A DNA stretch of 64,000 bases, taken from NCBI GenBank assembly GCA_964604155.1, contig CAZRXY010000120.1, positions 1 through 64,000 of the forward strand. The letters are read 5' to 3'. Every line of letters begins with the position of its first letter. Positions within the stretch are counted from its first letter, which is position 1. Source of the stretch: Stygibacter sp964604155. Its GTDB lineage: Bacteria > Cloacimonadota > Cloacimonadia > Cloacimonadales > TCS61. Below the pieces are notes generated by a model. The model searched no databases, was not told the DNA's origin, and saw only the letters and a list, made by a program, of their open reading frames with translations. The translations under genes were made by a program, and so were the position numbers. Of the stretch, positions 17,744 through 26,446 are shown in pieces.

Positions 17744-19351
17744 ATGAGAAGTTTTATTATTATTTTTATGCTGCTTTCGGGGGTATTGCTTTTTGCAGAG
17801 GGCACTTTATTTGTGGGGCTTGAGGGTTCCACGCCGGCAACTTTTTCTTCTGATATGGAAGGTTTCCCCAATATAAACTGGACTCAGCATTTTTCTATGA
17901 ATGTATCTGGAGCCGCTGCCACGCCTGACGGCAGGATATATCTTTGTGAAGGGGCATTCACAACTCATTTGTATCAAGCGGGCTTGAATGAGAACCCGCA
18001 GCAGCTTTGCACTATTGCAAATGACATGAGTGCTTTGGCATATGGCAGAGAAACGCTGTGGGGATATTCTAATTATGCTTCACCGCGGGGGATATACAGC
18101 ATAGATACAGCAAGCGGAGCTACTGAGCTGGCACTTGATGTGGGAGCTTATCGGTTTTTTGCGTTGGATTATAATCCTGAGGATGATCTTTTTTATGGCT
18201 ACACAGAGTATGGCACATCGGGCTTGTATTCAATTGATATAGACAGTGGAGAGATGATCCAGCTTACGGGGTCTATCCCGGCAACTAACGGGCAGGGTCG
18301 CGGGATGGCAGTGGGAGATAACACAGCCTTTCTCACTGCAACGCGAGGGGACGACGGGATTCCCTACTTTGCCTATGATATTTCTCAAGGTGTAGGAGGA
18401 GAATGGGTAGAATTTCCCAATCCTTATCCAGAATATCATTCCACCGGAGGTGCAGCCTGGATAGCTGCGCCGGATGAGGAGGTGATCATAAGCGGCAGGA
18501 TAGTGAGAAATGATTTTCCCGAGATGGGATTAGCAGATTGCGAGATAATATTGGAAGGTGAGATGAGCTATCAAACGGTAACTGATGAAAATGGAGATTT
18601 TGTGCTAGCGGAAATAGCCTTTAATGCGAATTATGATCTGGAAATTTTTCATCCTGGATTCCACTTGTATTTAGATGATATCACAGTAGGAATAGAAGAT
18701 ATAGATCTGGGTACAATTATTCTCATGGAAATTGCCTATCCGGTAGAATTTGTGTTTGCAGAAGAAACCGTGCAGTATGAGGAAGTAACTGTCACGTGGC
18801 AGATAGCGGCGCCAGATTCGAGGGTATTAGAAAGCTTTACGCTGTATCGTTTTTTGGAAAGCTTTAGTGCAGTTCCGGCTCTCTGGGATATGCTGGCAGA
18901 AGAATTAATGGAAGATGAGTACATCGATGAAGGCTGGTCTGAGCTGCCTGCCAATCTCTGGCAATATGCAGTAGTGGCAAATTATACAGGTGGAGTGCAA
19001 TCTGTGGCAGTGCTATCTAATCCCCTTGAGAAGATAGTCACGGAAACCGATGGTAATGCTGTTCCTTTTACAACTTGCCGGATTAATTCCATCTTTCCAA
19101 ATCCCTTTAATCCCACAGTAGTTATTGAATATTCGCTATCCGAAACCGTCATGATAGACCTGGGAATATATAACCTCAAGGGACAACTGGTGAAAATTTT
19201 AGTTAGCAGCAATCAAAATGCAGGAAGTTATAGTACAAACTGGCAGGGGACTGATGAGGCAGGTAATGAAATGCCTTCCGGCTTGTATCTTTTTGTCTTA
19301 AAGAGTAATGGAGCGATTTCGCAGACAAAAAAAGTGATGCTGCTCAAATAA
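17744..19351 (+). CDS. Secreted multidomain protein with FPNPFNP sorting domain
   Basis: 535 residues. Signal peptide (about 1-18, ends LLFAEG). Residues 20-240 look like a beta-propeller (repeated LYSIDIDSGEM-type strands). Next comes a carboxypeptidase-regulatory-like fold (ISGRIVRNDFP, VTDENGDFVLAEI), a fibronectin-III-like stretch, and the C-terminal sorting domain with IFPNPFNPTVVIEYSL and PSGLYLFVLKSN ending in KKVMLLK. Such tails (type IX-like sorting domain family) direct export and surface attachment in Bacteroidetes and relatives. Start: GGAGG six bases before ATG 17744; an earlier codon at 17726 lacks a site. Function of the mature part unknown. 28 nt upstream of the subtilase gene. 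Confidence 0.8.
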   Translation: MRSFIIIFMLLSGVLLFAEGTLFVGLEGSTPATFSSDMEGFPNINWTQHFSMNVSGAAATPDGRIYLCEGAFTTHLYQAGLNENPQQLCTIANDMSALAYGRETLWGYSNYASPRGIYSIDTASGATELALDVGAYRFFALDYNPEDDLFYGYTEYGTSGLYSIDIDSGEMIQLTGSIPATNGQGRGMAVGDNTAFLTATRGDDGIPYFAYDISQGVGGEWVEFPNPYPEYHSTGGAAWIAAPDEEVIISGRIVRNDFPEMGLADCEIILEGEMSYQTVTDENGDFVLAEIAFNANYDLEIFHPGFHLYLDDITVGIEDIDLGTIILMEIAYPVEFVFAEETVQYEEVTVTWQIAAPDSRVLESFTLYRFLESFSAVPALWDMLAEELMEDEYIDEGWSELPANLWQYAVVANYTGGVQSVAVLSNPLEKIVTETDGNAVPFTTCRINSIFPNPFNPTVVIEYSLSETVMIDLGIYNLKGQLVKILVSSNQNAGSYSTNWQGTDEAGNEMPSGLYLFVLKSNGAISQTKKVMLLK

Positions 19352-19379
19352 AAAACACCAGATATCTTTGGAGGTTATT

Positions 19380-20951
19380 ATGAAAAAATTATTTATCTTC
19401 TTCATCATATCAATTTTAATAAATCTTGCAGCAAGAGAAATAGTGCCGGATGAGGTGCTTGTTATGTTCCAAAGCAATGTGCCTCAGAGCAGGCAGATTG
19501 AGATCATGCAATCTGAGAAGCTCGCAGTTATCTACCAGCTATCCGTCCGGCTGTCTATCTGGCACTGCCGGATAAATGATGATAAATCTCCTGCTGATGC
19601 TGTGCTTGAACTAAAAAAATATGCTGAAGTTAAATTTGCCCAACCTAATCATAGAGTGGAGCTGCGAGAGACTCTGCCCGATGATGAATATATTGATCTG
19701 CAATGGTGTCTGCACAATACTGGACAAACCGGCGGGACGCCGGGTGCTGATATCGCTGCCGCCTCTGCCTGGGATATAGAAACCGGAGGGATATCAGCCA
19801 GGGGCGAAGACCTCGTGATAGCAATAGTGGATAATGGTACATACCTGACCCATCCGGATTTAAATTTCTATAAAAATGTACATGAAATCCCGGGAAACGG
19901 CATTGATGATGATGGTAATGGTTATATAGATGATTATGACGGCTGGAATGCCTATAACCATACGGGAAATCCCGGGACAGGCTCTCATGGCACTCACGTG
20001 AGCGGCATAGCAGCAGCTCGGGGAAATAATAGTGCCGGCGTAAGCGGAGTAAACTGGAATGCCCAGATAATGCCGATAGCCGGCTCTTCTTCATCGGAAG
20101 CCACTGTAGTGGAAGCCTATGGCTATGTGCTGGAAATGCGCAGCCGTTATAATGAAACAAACGGTGCCGAGGGTGCTTTGGTGGTAGCAGCTAATTCTTC
20201 TTTTGGCATCAATGGCGGCAATCCGGCAGATTATCCAATCTGGAGTGCCATGTATGACAGCCTGGGGATAGCGGGTGTGCTTAGCATGGGAGCGACTGCA
20301 AATGCAAATTGGAATATCGATGAAATGGGTGACATGCCCACAGCCTGCGAAAGCGAATGGTTGATTTCTGTAACAAATACCACTCATACAGATGCCAAAA
20401 ATTCTTCTGCAGCTTATGGCTTGCAAACAATAGACCTGGGAGCCCCGGGAACCAGTATCTATTCAACAGATACCAATACTTCGGGCTATAGTTATAAGAC
20501 AGGCACTTCGATGGCGTCGCCGCAGGTGGCAGGAGCCGCAGCTTTTTTGATGTCTGTATTACCGGCAGTAACATTGCAGGAATACCTTGATGCCCCGGGA
20601 GAGCTGGCAATTGTCATCCGCGATGCTATCTTTGCAGGAACAGATCCTCTGGAGGCACTTGATGGGGTCACGGTCACAGGCGGCAGACTGAATATTTATA
20701 ATTCACTGCTGTTTTTGCGGAATGGTGATTATGGTGATATCACAGATAATGGTGTGATAGACGCCTATGATGCGTCTCAGGTCTTGCAGTATATGGTGGG
20801 GATAAATCCTGGCGGTGCTTCGCTGCCCTGGGAAATCTGGAGAAAGGGCAGGGCAGACGTGGATGGAAACGGATTTATAGAAGCTTACGACAGTTCGCTA
20901 ATCCTTAGATTTTCTGTGGGAATGATAGATACTTTTCCGGTGGAAGATTAG
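19380..20951 (+). CDS. Secreted subtilisin-like serine protease (S8) with dockerin-like tail
   Basis: 523 residues. Signal peptide (1-18), an inhibitor-like prodomain (to about 100), then the S8 catalytic domain. Catalytic Asp151 is in AIVDNGTYLTHPDL (N replaces the usual T/S after Asp), His203 in GSHGTHVSG, oxyanion Asn272 in AANSSFG and Ser377 in GTSMASPQVAG. The last 60 residues hold two EF-like Ca loops, DITDNGVIDAYDASQVL and DVDGNGFIEAYDSSLIL, a dockerin-like module ending FPVED. GGAGG precedes ATG 19380. Its TAG overlaps the convergent feoB TAA by four bases. Substrate not predictable. Confidence 0.9.
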   Translation: MKKLFIFFIISILINLAAREIVPDEVLVMFQSNVPQSRQIEIMQSEKLAVIYQLSVRLSIWHCRINDDKSPADAVLELKKYAEVKFAQPNHRVELRETLPDDEYIDLQWCLHNTGQTGGTPGADIAAASAWDIETGGISARGEDLVIAIVDNGTYLTHPDLNFYKNVHEIPGNGIDDDGNGYIDDYDGWNAYNHTGNPGTGSHGTHVSGIAAARGNNSAGVSGVNWNAQIMPIAGSSSSEATVVEAYGYVLEMRSRYNETNGAEGALVVAANSSFGINGGNPADYPIWSAMYDSLGIAGVLSMGATANANWNIDEMGDMPTACESEWLISVTNTTHTDAKNSSAAYGLQTIDLGAPGTSIYSTDTNTSGYSYKTGTSMASPQVAGAAAFLMSVLPAVTLQEYLDAPGELAIVIRDAIFAGTDPLEALDGVTVTGGRLNIYNSLLFLRNGDYGDITDNGVIDAYDASQVLQYMVGINPGGASLPWEIWRKGRADVDGNGFIEAYDSSLILRFSVGMIDTFPVED

Positions 20952-23200
20952 GCAGCTTTGCCCAGGAATTGTGAGGGCTTAAGCTTTAACGCCAGATAAA
21001 AAGCGGCAAAAGCAGCCAGGCAGATAGCTATCCACATCAAAGATACGGCAGGGTGGGCTGCAAAAGTGGCTATCTGGTAGTATAAAGTGGCAATTATCCA
21101 GGCAAGAACCGTAAGATATCCCACCACAAAGACAGTCCAGCCCATATTTGTTTCACGGTATATAGCACTGATCACTGCTACGCAGGGAGCATAGATCAGG
21201 ACGAATAATAGAAAGGCAAAAGCTGCTGCGCGATCACCTTTGAACCCTTTTTGCACCATACCCACCAGCTTGCCTTTATCTTCGGCTAGCCCCGTTTCTG
21301 CTAATCCAAATCCTGCGGGGATTGCCAAAAATGCCTCTGCAATACTATCCCAGAAATTAAATTCTTCTATCTCCTGTTCTTCTGTCTTTTCCTGATGTTC
21401 CTGCTGAGTGTAGAGGGCATCCAGCGAGCCGATCACGGCTTCTTTGGCAAAGACTCCCGCAATAAGTCCCACAGTAGCAGGATAATTATCATTTTGTATG
21501 CCCATAGGTCTGAAAACCGGGGTCGTTTTTTTTGCCAAAAACGTGATCACGGAATTTTCTGAATCCTCATTTCCAAAGGTACCATCTGTGCCAATAGAAT
21601 TTAAAAAACTGAGAATGAGAACTATGATAATGATTACCTGTCCCGCTCTGAGTATAAAGGATTTAAGACGCAGCCAGGTGTGCAGCATGATACCATTTAT
21701 CGTGGGAATATGATATGGTGGTAATTCCATAACAAAGGTAGAAATTTCTCCCTTCAGGATAGTAGATTTAAATAGTAATCCAGATAAAATTGCCAGCACA
21801 ATGCCGGTAAAATAAATGGAAAAAAGCGTAAAGCCGGCTCGGTGTGAAAAGAAGGCTGCTACAAAAATTGAATACACTGGTAGTCTGGCACCACAGGACA
21901 TAAAAGGATTCATGATTATAGTTAAAATGCGGTCACGGTTGTTTTCCAAAGTACGAGTCGCCAGTATAGCAGGAACATTGCAGCCAAATCCCACCAGCAT
22001 GGGAATAAATGCCTTCCCGGGTAAGCCTATTGTCCGCATAAACCTGTCCATCACAAATGCTGCCCGTGACATATAACCCGAATCTTCCAGAATAGATAAT
22101 GACAGGAATATAAAGAAAATAGGCGGAATAAAGGTGGATACCGTCTGCACGCCGCCACCCAGCCCGTCTGCCAGAAGCGTAACCAGCCAGGCAGGTAATG
22201 AAATCGCCTCCAGAAGTACCCTGAAACCATCGACAAAGATCGTACCCATAAAGCTGTCAAAAAAATCTATAAATGGACTTCCCACGTTCATCGTAAGGTA
22301 GAATACCAGCATCATAACGACCAGGAAAAATGGAATGCCCAGATAACGGTTCAGCACAAATTTATCGATAGTATCTGTGAGATCCCTCAAATTTGCTGTT
22401 TTGCGATGTAGAGTGTCCCGCACAAGCCCCTTCACAAAGCCATGACGCCCATCTGCCATTACTACATCTATCGGGTCTCCCGTATGATGCTCTATTCGGC
22501 AAACCTGCTCAGCTATTATGCCGTCTGCTTTGCCCTCGGTGTATTTTTCAGCAATATAATTATCTTCCAATGATCGTAATGCCAGCCAGCGACTATCGAT
22601 ATTATACTTTTCTGCAAAGACTACTACCTGAGGTTCCAAAACCTCAAGAGCCATCTCAACTATGGAATCATATTGTACTTTCGTGGAAGAAATGTGTTTG
22701 GATGCGGCAATTTCTTCTATTTGGCTCAATAATGCGTCAAAACCTCGGTTTTTATTCGCAGTTACAGGAATAACGGGGCAATCTACGTGTTTCTGAAAAT
22801 GATCTAATTCCAGATGAAGATTATTGGATTCCAGTAAATCCATCATATTGAGCACGATAATGAGCGGAACCTTCATTTCCAGTATCTGAGTAGTCAGATA
22901 GAGATTACGCTGCAAATTTGAGGCGTCCACAACCTGCAGAACCAGGTCTGCCTGATGTGATAATAAATAATCCCTTGCCACCCGCTCATCTTCGGAACTG
23001 GCTGAAAGCGAATAGATTCCCGGCAAATCTATCACTCTTATCTTCTTGCCATTATAAGTATAAAATCCCTCTTTGAGCTCTACCGTAACGCCGGGCCAAT
23101 TACCCACTACCTGCCTGGATTTGGTTAATGTATTAAATACTGTAGTCTTGCCGCTATTCGGATTACCTGCAATAGCTATGGTCAATTCATTTTTTTTCAT
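20948..23200 (-). CDS. feoB: Ferrous iron transporter FeoB
   Basis: 750 residues. N-terminal G domain: GNPNSGKTTVFN (12-23), DLPGIYSL (58-65) and NMMDLL. Then come the helical GDI-like region and two gate-type membrane domains with PFMSCGARLPVY and the matching region GFGCNVPAI. It imports Fe2+ across the inner membrane in a GTP-regulated manner. The start overlaps feoA by 14 nt, so translation is coupled. Convergent with the subtilase gene with a 4-bp stop overlap. Confidence 0.96.
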   Translation of the reverse strand: MKKNELTIAIAGNPNSGKTTVFNTLTKSRQVVGNWPGVTVELKEGFYTYNGKKIRVIDLPGIYSLSASSEDERVARDYLLSHQADLVLQVVDASNLQRNLYLTTQILEMKVPLIIVLNMMDLLESNNLHLELDHFQKHVDCPVIPVTANKNRGFDALLSQIEEIAASKHISSTKVQYDSIVEMALEVLEPQVVVFAEKYNIDSRWLALRSLEDNYIAEKYTEGKADGIIAEQVCRIEHHTGDPIDVVMADGRHGFVKGLVRDTLHRKTANLRDLTDTIDKFVLNRYLGIPFFLVVMMLVFYLTMNVGSPFIDFFDSFMGTIFVDGFRVLLEAISLPAWLVTLLADGLGGGVQTVSTFIPPIFFIFLSLSILEDSGYMSRAAFVMDRFMRTIGLPGKAFIPMLVGFGCNVPAILATRTLENNRDRILTIIMNPFMSCGARLPVYSIFVAAFFSHRAGFTLFSIYFTGIVLAILSGLLFKSTILKGEISTFVMELPPYHIPTINGIMLHTWLRLKSFILRAGQVIIIIVLILSFLNSIGTDGTFGNEDSENSVITFLAKKTTPVFRPMGIQNDNYPATVGLIAGVFAKEAVIGSLDALYTQQEHQEKTEEQEIEEFNFWDSIAEAFLAIPAGFGLAETGLAEDKGKLVGMVQKGFKGDRAAAFAFLLFVLIYAPCVAVISAIYRETNMGWTVFVVGYLTVLAWIIATLYYQIATFAAHPAVSLMWIAICLAAFAAFYLALKLKPSQFLGKAA

Positions 23201-23477
23201 CTATCTTTTCAAGGATCAGCTCTTCTGCCTCTACCGCCCGCAGTGATAGACGATACCCATTGATCTTGATCTCAATAGGATCCCCCATCGGCGCTCTGCC
23301 CATTACATGGAATTCCTCCCCACGCAATAAACCCAGATTAAGAAGCTTCTTGCGGAAATGACAGTTCAAACCCTTATAGCCAATTATGCGGTAAGATTCA
23401 CCTTCCGTCATCTGCCTGTGCACTCGGTGCAAGCGGCGACAACGCTTATGCCTCTTCAGATGCCTGCCAAAATCCAT
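23187..23477 (-). CDS. feoA: FeoA-family protein with basic His/Arg/Cys-rich N terminus
   Basis: 96 residues. Residues 24-96 form the SH3-like FeoA domain (GYKGLNCHFRKKLLNLGLLRG, PMGDPIEIKINGYRLSLR). It is preceded by a 23-residue basic stretch with several His, Arg and one Cys (RHLKRHKRCRRLHRVHRQ), which could bind metal or acidic lipid. FeoA assists FeoB in iron uptake. GGAGG with 6-nt spacing fixes the start, so the basic leader really is translated. A palindrome 63-78 nt upstream may be a metal-regulator operator. Confidence 0.92.
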   Translation of the reverse strand: MDFGRHLKRHKRCRRLHRVHRQMTEGESYRIIGYKGLNCHFRKKLLNLGLLRGEEFHVMGRAPMGDPIEIKINGYRLSLRAVEAEELILEKIDEKK

Positions 23478-23539
23478 CGCTGACCTCCTATCCTTTTAAC
23501 TGCGAATTTTTGCGGTGCAATATTCCTGTCAAGAAATAT

Positions 23540-23555
23540 GTTAGTCACGTCTAAC
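23540..23555 (-). promoter_or_regulatory. Palindrome upstream of feoAB, candidate DtxR-like operator
   Basis: GTTAG-TCACGT-CTAAC: 5-bp perfect arms around a 6-bp centre, 63-78 nt before the feoA start. TTAG/CTAA half-sites are the core of DtxR/IdeR/MntR operators, and feoAB is a usual target. A TTGACA-like box lies between palindrome and gene. The regulator is not encoded in this window. Inference from motif and location. Confidence 0.4.
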
Positions 23556-23845
23556 TTTTTAGCTGAGATGGCGGTTTTAATGGTACAAAGTAAGTACTAA
23601 GATGTGATTTTGCCTGGCACTGCCCTGAACCTAATTGGTAAATTGATCGGTAGTTTATGCATCTTCTATTTATGAGTGGTTTCCTGGGTCTATTTGTTAT
23701 CTCCCATTGTAGCGGGTTCTGGTGCTGCATAATTCCGCATAATCTAATTTTTGATTCTTCCAGATTTGAGCGTGTGGTTCTATGGTGTTGGATATTATTT
23801 TATGGACATTATGGGCTCGGGGAATTTTGTGCTCAGCATCCGTCC

Positions 23846-23969
23846 TCACCTTCCTTCACCTCTTCGCATCTTCGCATCTTCGCATCTTCGCATCTTCACC
23901 CCTTCTCCTCTTCACCCCTTCTCCTCTTCGCCTCTTCGCCTCATTGCCTCTTCGCCTCATTGCCTGGTG
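23846..23969. repeat. Pyrimidine-rich tandem repeat tract
   Basis: Four perfect copies of the octamer TCTTCGCA (23861-23892) run into two copies of a 16-mer of the form TTCACCCCTTCTCCTC. Units of CTCTTCGCCTCATTGC follow. One strand is almost all C/T with regular G interruptions. Probably grown by slippage; not CRISPR, as there are no spacers. Confidence 0.9.
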
Positions 23970-24199
23970 CGGCTTGTGTAAGTCCATTGTTACCAATTTT
24001 ATCAAACAGATTGGTTAGAATATCGGGGGTTGTCAGCAATATTTTGTTAATTGCAAGTAATATATGGTTAGTTGAGTGGAAATCATGATAATTGTTGGAT
24101 TTTATTTTTTGCCAAAAAATCAAGAGAGTGCCTATATATTTCTAAAAAACGAAAAAGTGTGGCAGACACAGGTTAAAGCTATATACGTTAATAATATAC

Positions 24200-24219
24200 G
24201 GTGTCACTTTAGTGCCACT
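24200..24219. other. Imperfect hairpin
   Basis: GGTGTCACT and AGTGCCACT form a 9-bp stem with one mismatch and one G-T pair around a 2-nt loop, followed by CTTTGTTTT. It could end a rightward transcript, but no rightward gene precedes it. Confidence 0.3.
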
Positions 24220-24392
24220 CTTTGTTTTATTACTGTATTATATTATTTAGCAGAGGGTTATGGGGGAAATTTTAATTTTTAATATTGAATTTTGAATGAG
24301 GGGAGGGAGGGGGGCTGGCTTTTGACAAACTTATGTCATTGCTATTTTTTTCATTTTTTTTTAAAGTTTACTCTGCGAAATTTACTGATAAT

Positions 24393-26036
24393 CTATTTGA
24401 TTAGCAGGCATTTGCTTTTGGCAGCTAATATTCCATTGGCATAAATGCTCACGAGGTAAATCCCTGAGGGGGCGTCATCCGGCAGCCAGCGGAACATTTG
24501 GTCACCTTCAGGTAAAAAGCCTTTATATATTGTGTCAATAATCTTGCCGGTGATATCAAAAATTTTGATACTGATAAATTTCTGTTCGTACAGGGAGAAT
24601 TTTATGGAAGTATCGGGATTAAATGGATTAGGGAAAATGGTGAAATTACTGAGATTGGCTGGGGGCAATTCGTTCAGCGGGGAATCGCTGGAATTATCGG
24701 TGGAAAAGGTATAGAGAGCAGCGGGGGCTGTGCGTGGCAGAGTTTCTGTTCTGCCGGAATAATCTACTGCCGTGATATAGTACTCATAATCTGTTTCCGT
24801 ATCGAGAGCTGTTATCTGAGTTGTAAAGGTATCCTGCATGACGGTGGCGATCAGATTCTGGTAATTGAATTGCGAATTTCCTGTTTCACGCCACATCAGA
24901 TAAAGCTGAGCCATATTCAATTCTGCTCCGCTATAAGGGATGATGCGGCAGAAGATATCTATATCCTGATTTGCCGGCATCAGTGGGTCAAGCGGTCTGT
25001 GCTGCATATAGAGCATATCTCTATCAATTATTTCTCTCACGCGGCAGTGCAGAGCATCGTAATAATACCAGGCATTGAAATAGATACCAATCACTTCGTA
25101 TCCGGGCATTGCTTCCTGATAGGTGGCAAGTGCCTGACTATCTGCCGGAATGCCAAACATAGGCACCAGCACCTTATGATTAAGAATATAGGAATTAGTG
25201 TAGGCGGCGCAATTACCACCGGAATAGGGTGGACAATCTATTCTGATAATTGTGTAATCTCTGCCATAACAATTCTGCATTCGGGCGAATTCTTCATCTA
25301 TGCTCTCCATTCTCTGGTATTCAGGATGCCAATCAGGGAGTCTTTTTATCATTACAGTCTCTTCATTCAATAATTTTGCTCCGCAATCTATATGCTGGAT
25401 ACCATGATTTTCTATATTCGGCAAAATCTGATAATCTGTGATCCCGCAATATTCATTGATAAGGTTAAAAAAATCTTCATTATTCCAGCCCAGGCCATAA
25501 TTTTCAGCCAGCATCTGCTGCGTGGAAAAAGCGGTATTCTGTCCATCAGTCATAATATTGCCACCTGTGAGATATGCTGGCAGATAAAAGACCTCGCAAT
25601 CAAATTCATCACCAAGTATCTGATTAACCACATTGTCATCATCATATTCTCTACCCCCGGGTACCCAGGGATAGCCATCAAACTCAGGATCAATAATTCC
25701 CCACTGGTTATCACCATAAAAAATGTTTTGCGGACCCCAGTCCCGAGTCCAGTGGGAATTTGTGACGGCATAGATAAAACGGCAGTGCTCTGTATTAACG
25801 CCGTAGGAAGAAAGAGAATACAAAGCTGCGGCTGATTCAGCCTCATTTTCCACTAGTACAAAAAGCGAGTCATCCATCGCCAGGTTATAAACCAGCTCCG
25901 GCGGTATTCCCAGGGGCCAGCGGATCAATGTACCCCTCACCGCTTCCCATTCTGCGCAATATCGCACCGGGGCTTCAGGTTGAGCCTGCAGGTATAAAGA
26001 AAGAGCCACCAGGCAAAACAAGATAATTTTCTTCAT
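24393..26036 (-). CDS. Secreted agmatine/peptidylarginine deiminase-family enzyme with FPNPFNP domain
   Basis: 547 residues. Signal peptide (1-18), then the PAD_porph/agmatine deiminase fold: EWEAVRGTLIRWP (30-41), TRDWGP (97-102), GGNIMTDG (158-165), HIDCGAK with His215 and Asp217, SGGNCAAYTNS, and ALHCRVRE with the expected catalytic Cys331. The family hydrolyses guanidino groups of arginine, agmatine or peptidyl-arginine to ureido groups plus ammonia. The C terminus carries the sorting domain (IFPNPFNPDTSIKFSL, PSGIYLVSIYAN). An in-frame GTG lies one codon upstream (26039), but AGGA spacing favours ATG 26036. The extracellular site suggests action on peptides; substrate unproven. Confidence 0.88.
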   Translation of the reverse strand: MKKIILFCLVALSLYLQAQPEAPVRYCAEWEAVRGTLIRWPLGIPPELVYNLAMDDSLFVLVENEAESAAALYSLSSYGVNTEHCRFIYAVTNSHWTRDWGPQNIFYGDNQWGIIDPEFDGYPWVPGGREYDDDNVVNQILGDEFDCEVFYLPAYLTGGNIMTDGQNTAFSTQQMLAENYGLGWNNEDFFNLINEYCGITDYQILPNIENHGIQHIDCGAKLLNEETVMIKRLPDWHPEYQRMESIDEEFARMQNCYGRDYTIIRIDCPPYSGGNCAAYTNSYILNHKVLVPMFGIPADSQALATYQEAMPGYEVIGIYFNAWYYYDALHCRVREIIDRDMLYMQHRPLDPLMPANQDIDIFCRIIPYSGAELNMAQLYLMWRETGNSQFNYQNLIATVMQDTFTTQITALDTETDYEYYITAVDYSGRTETLPRTAPAALYTFSTDNSSDSPLNELPPANLSNFTIFPNPFNPDTSIKFSLYEQKFISIKIFDITGKIIDTIYKGFLPEGDQMFRWLPDDAPSGIYLVSIYANGILAAKSKCLLIK

Positions 26037-26045
26037 CACACAATC

Positions 26046-26441
26046 CTAATACCGGTAGTATAGTTTTTCCAGGAATTTTTGTTTGGCATCATTTTCCTCT
26101 TTGTAAAATTTTTCATTCCAGATAGTATGGAAATCGCCGTCTGCTTCAAAATACAAATTTTCGGTTTTGCCTAGAAAGTCTGATAACTGGCTATTCAGGG
26201 ATAAAAAGGTGCCAGCTATCGGCTGAGGTCGCACCGGGTAATTCACGGCATAATTATCATTATAAAATTTTTTATTGCGTTCCCATTTGCTCACGGGCAG
26301 CAGCAGTAATCTGCCCGGTTTTGCGGCTATCATCACCACTCTGTGCACTCGTCGGTTCTGCAATTCTCTGCGTATCTGATTAGGCAGCCTGAACTTGCCA
26401 TTATCGTATAATTTACAGGAAGGATATTGCAAAATATCCAT
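26046..26441 (-). CDS. Small MraZ/AbrB-like (SpoVT fold) protein
   Basis: 131 residues. The N-terminal half, KLYDNGKFRLPNQIRREL to GRLLLLPVSKWE, matches the spacing of MraZ-type SpoVT-AbrB domains (short strand, G-R-L-P turn, then a hydrophobic strand ending before W-E). The second half (GTFLSLNSQLSDFLGK, ENLYFEADGDFHTIWNEKFY) looks like a diverged second copy, as in MraZ. If right, it binds DNA as a multimer. It is not in a division cluster; it sits 5 nt behind the GH57-like gene and 9 nt before the deiminase, inside a secretion-related operon. Weak ribosome site. Family call tentative. Confidence 0.55.
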   Translation of the reverse strand: MDILQYPSCKLYDNGKFRLPNQIRRELQNRRVHRVVMIAAKPGRLLLLPVSKWERNKKFYNDNYAVNYPVRPQPIAGTFLSLNSQLSDFLGKTENLYFEADGDFHTIWNEKFYKEENDAKQKFLEKLYYRY

Positions 26442-26446
26442 AACTA

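Larger units (their letters stand above)
23478..24392. other. 915-bp intergenic region with pyrimidine-rich tandem repeats
   Basis: No supported gene. Open frames here read through the simple repeat and encode only repetitive HLRIFASS-type peptides. The left end carries the feo upstream palindrome, the middle the tandem repeat at 23846-23969, and the right half is AT-rich with an imperfect hairpin at 24200-24219. The 3' end abuts the stop of the deiminase gene. Confidence 0.6.

Noticed and set aside
19645..20610. Minus-strand open frames opposite the subtilase gene
   Set aside because: Shadows of the catalytic domain; rich in His/Tyr/Arg as expected for antisense of Asp/Ala/Gly codons.
20750..20951. 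True cellulosome dockerin
   Set aside because: The double Ca-loop tail resembles dockerins, but there is no cohesin or scaffoldin in the window; described only as dockerin-like.
23861..23892. CRISPR-like array
   Set aside because: Octamers are directly abutting with no spacers.
23657..24088. Open frames encoding HLRIFASS-type repeats
   Set aside because: Translation of a simple nucleotide repeat in three frames; no start signals.
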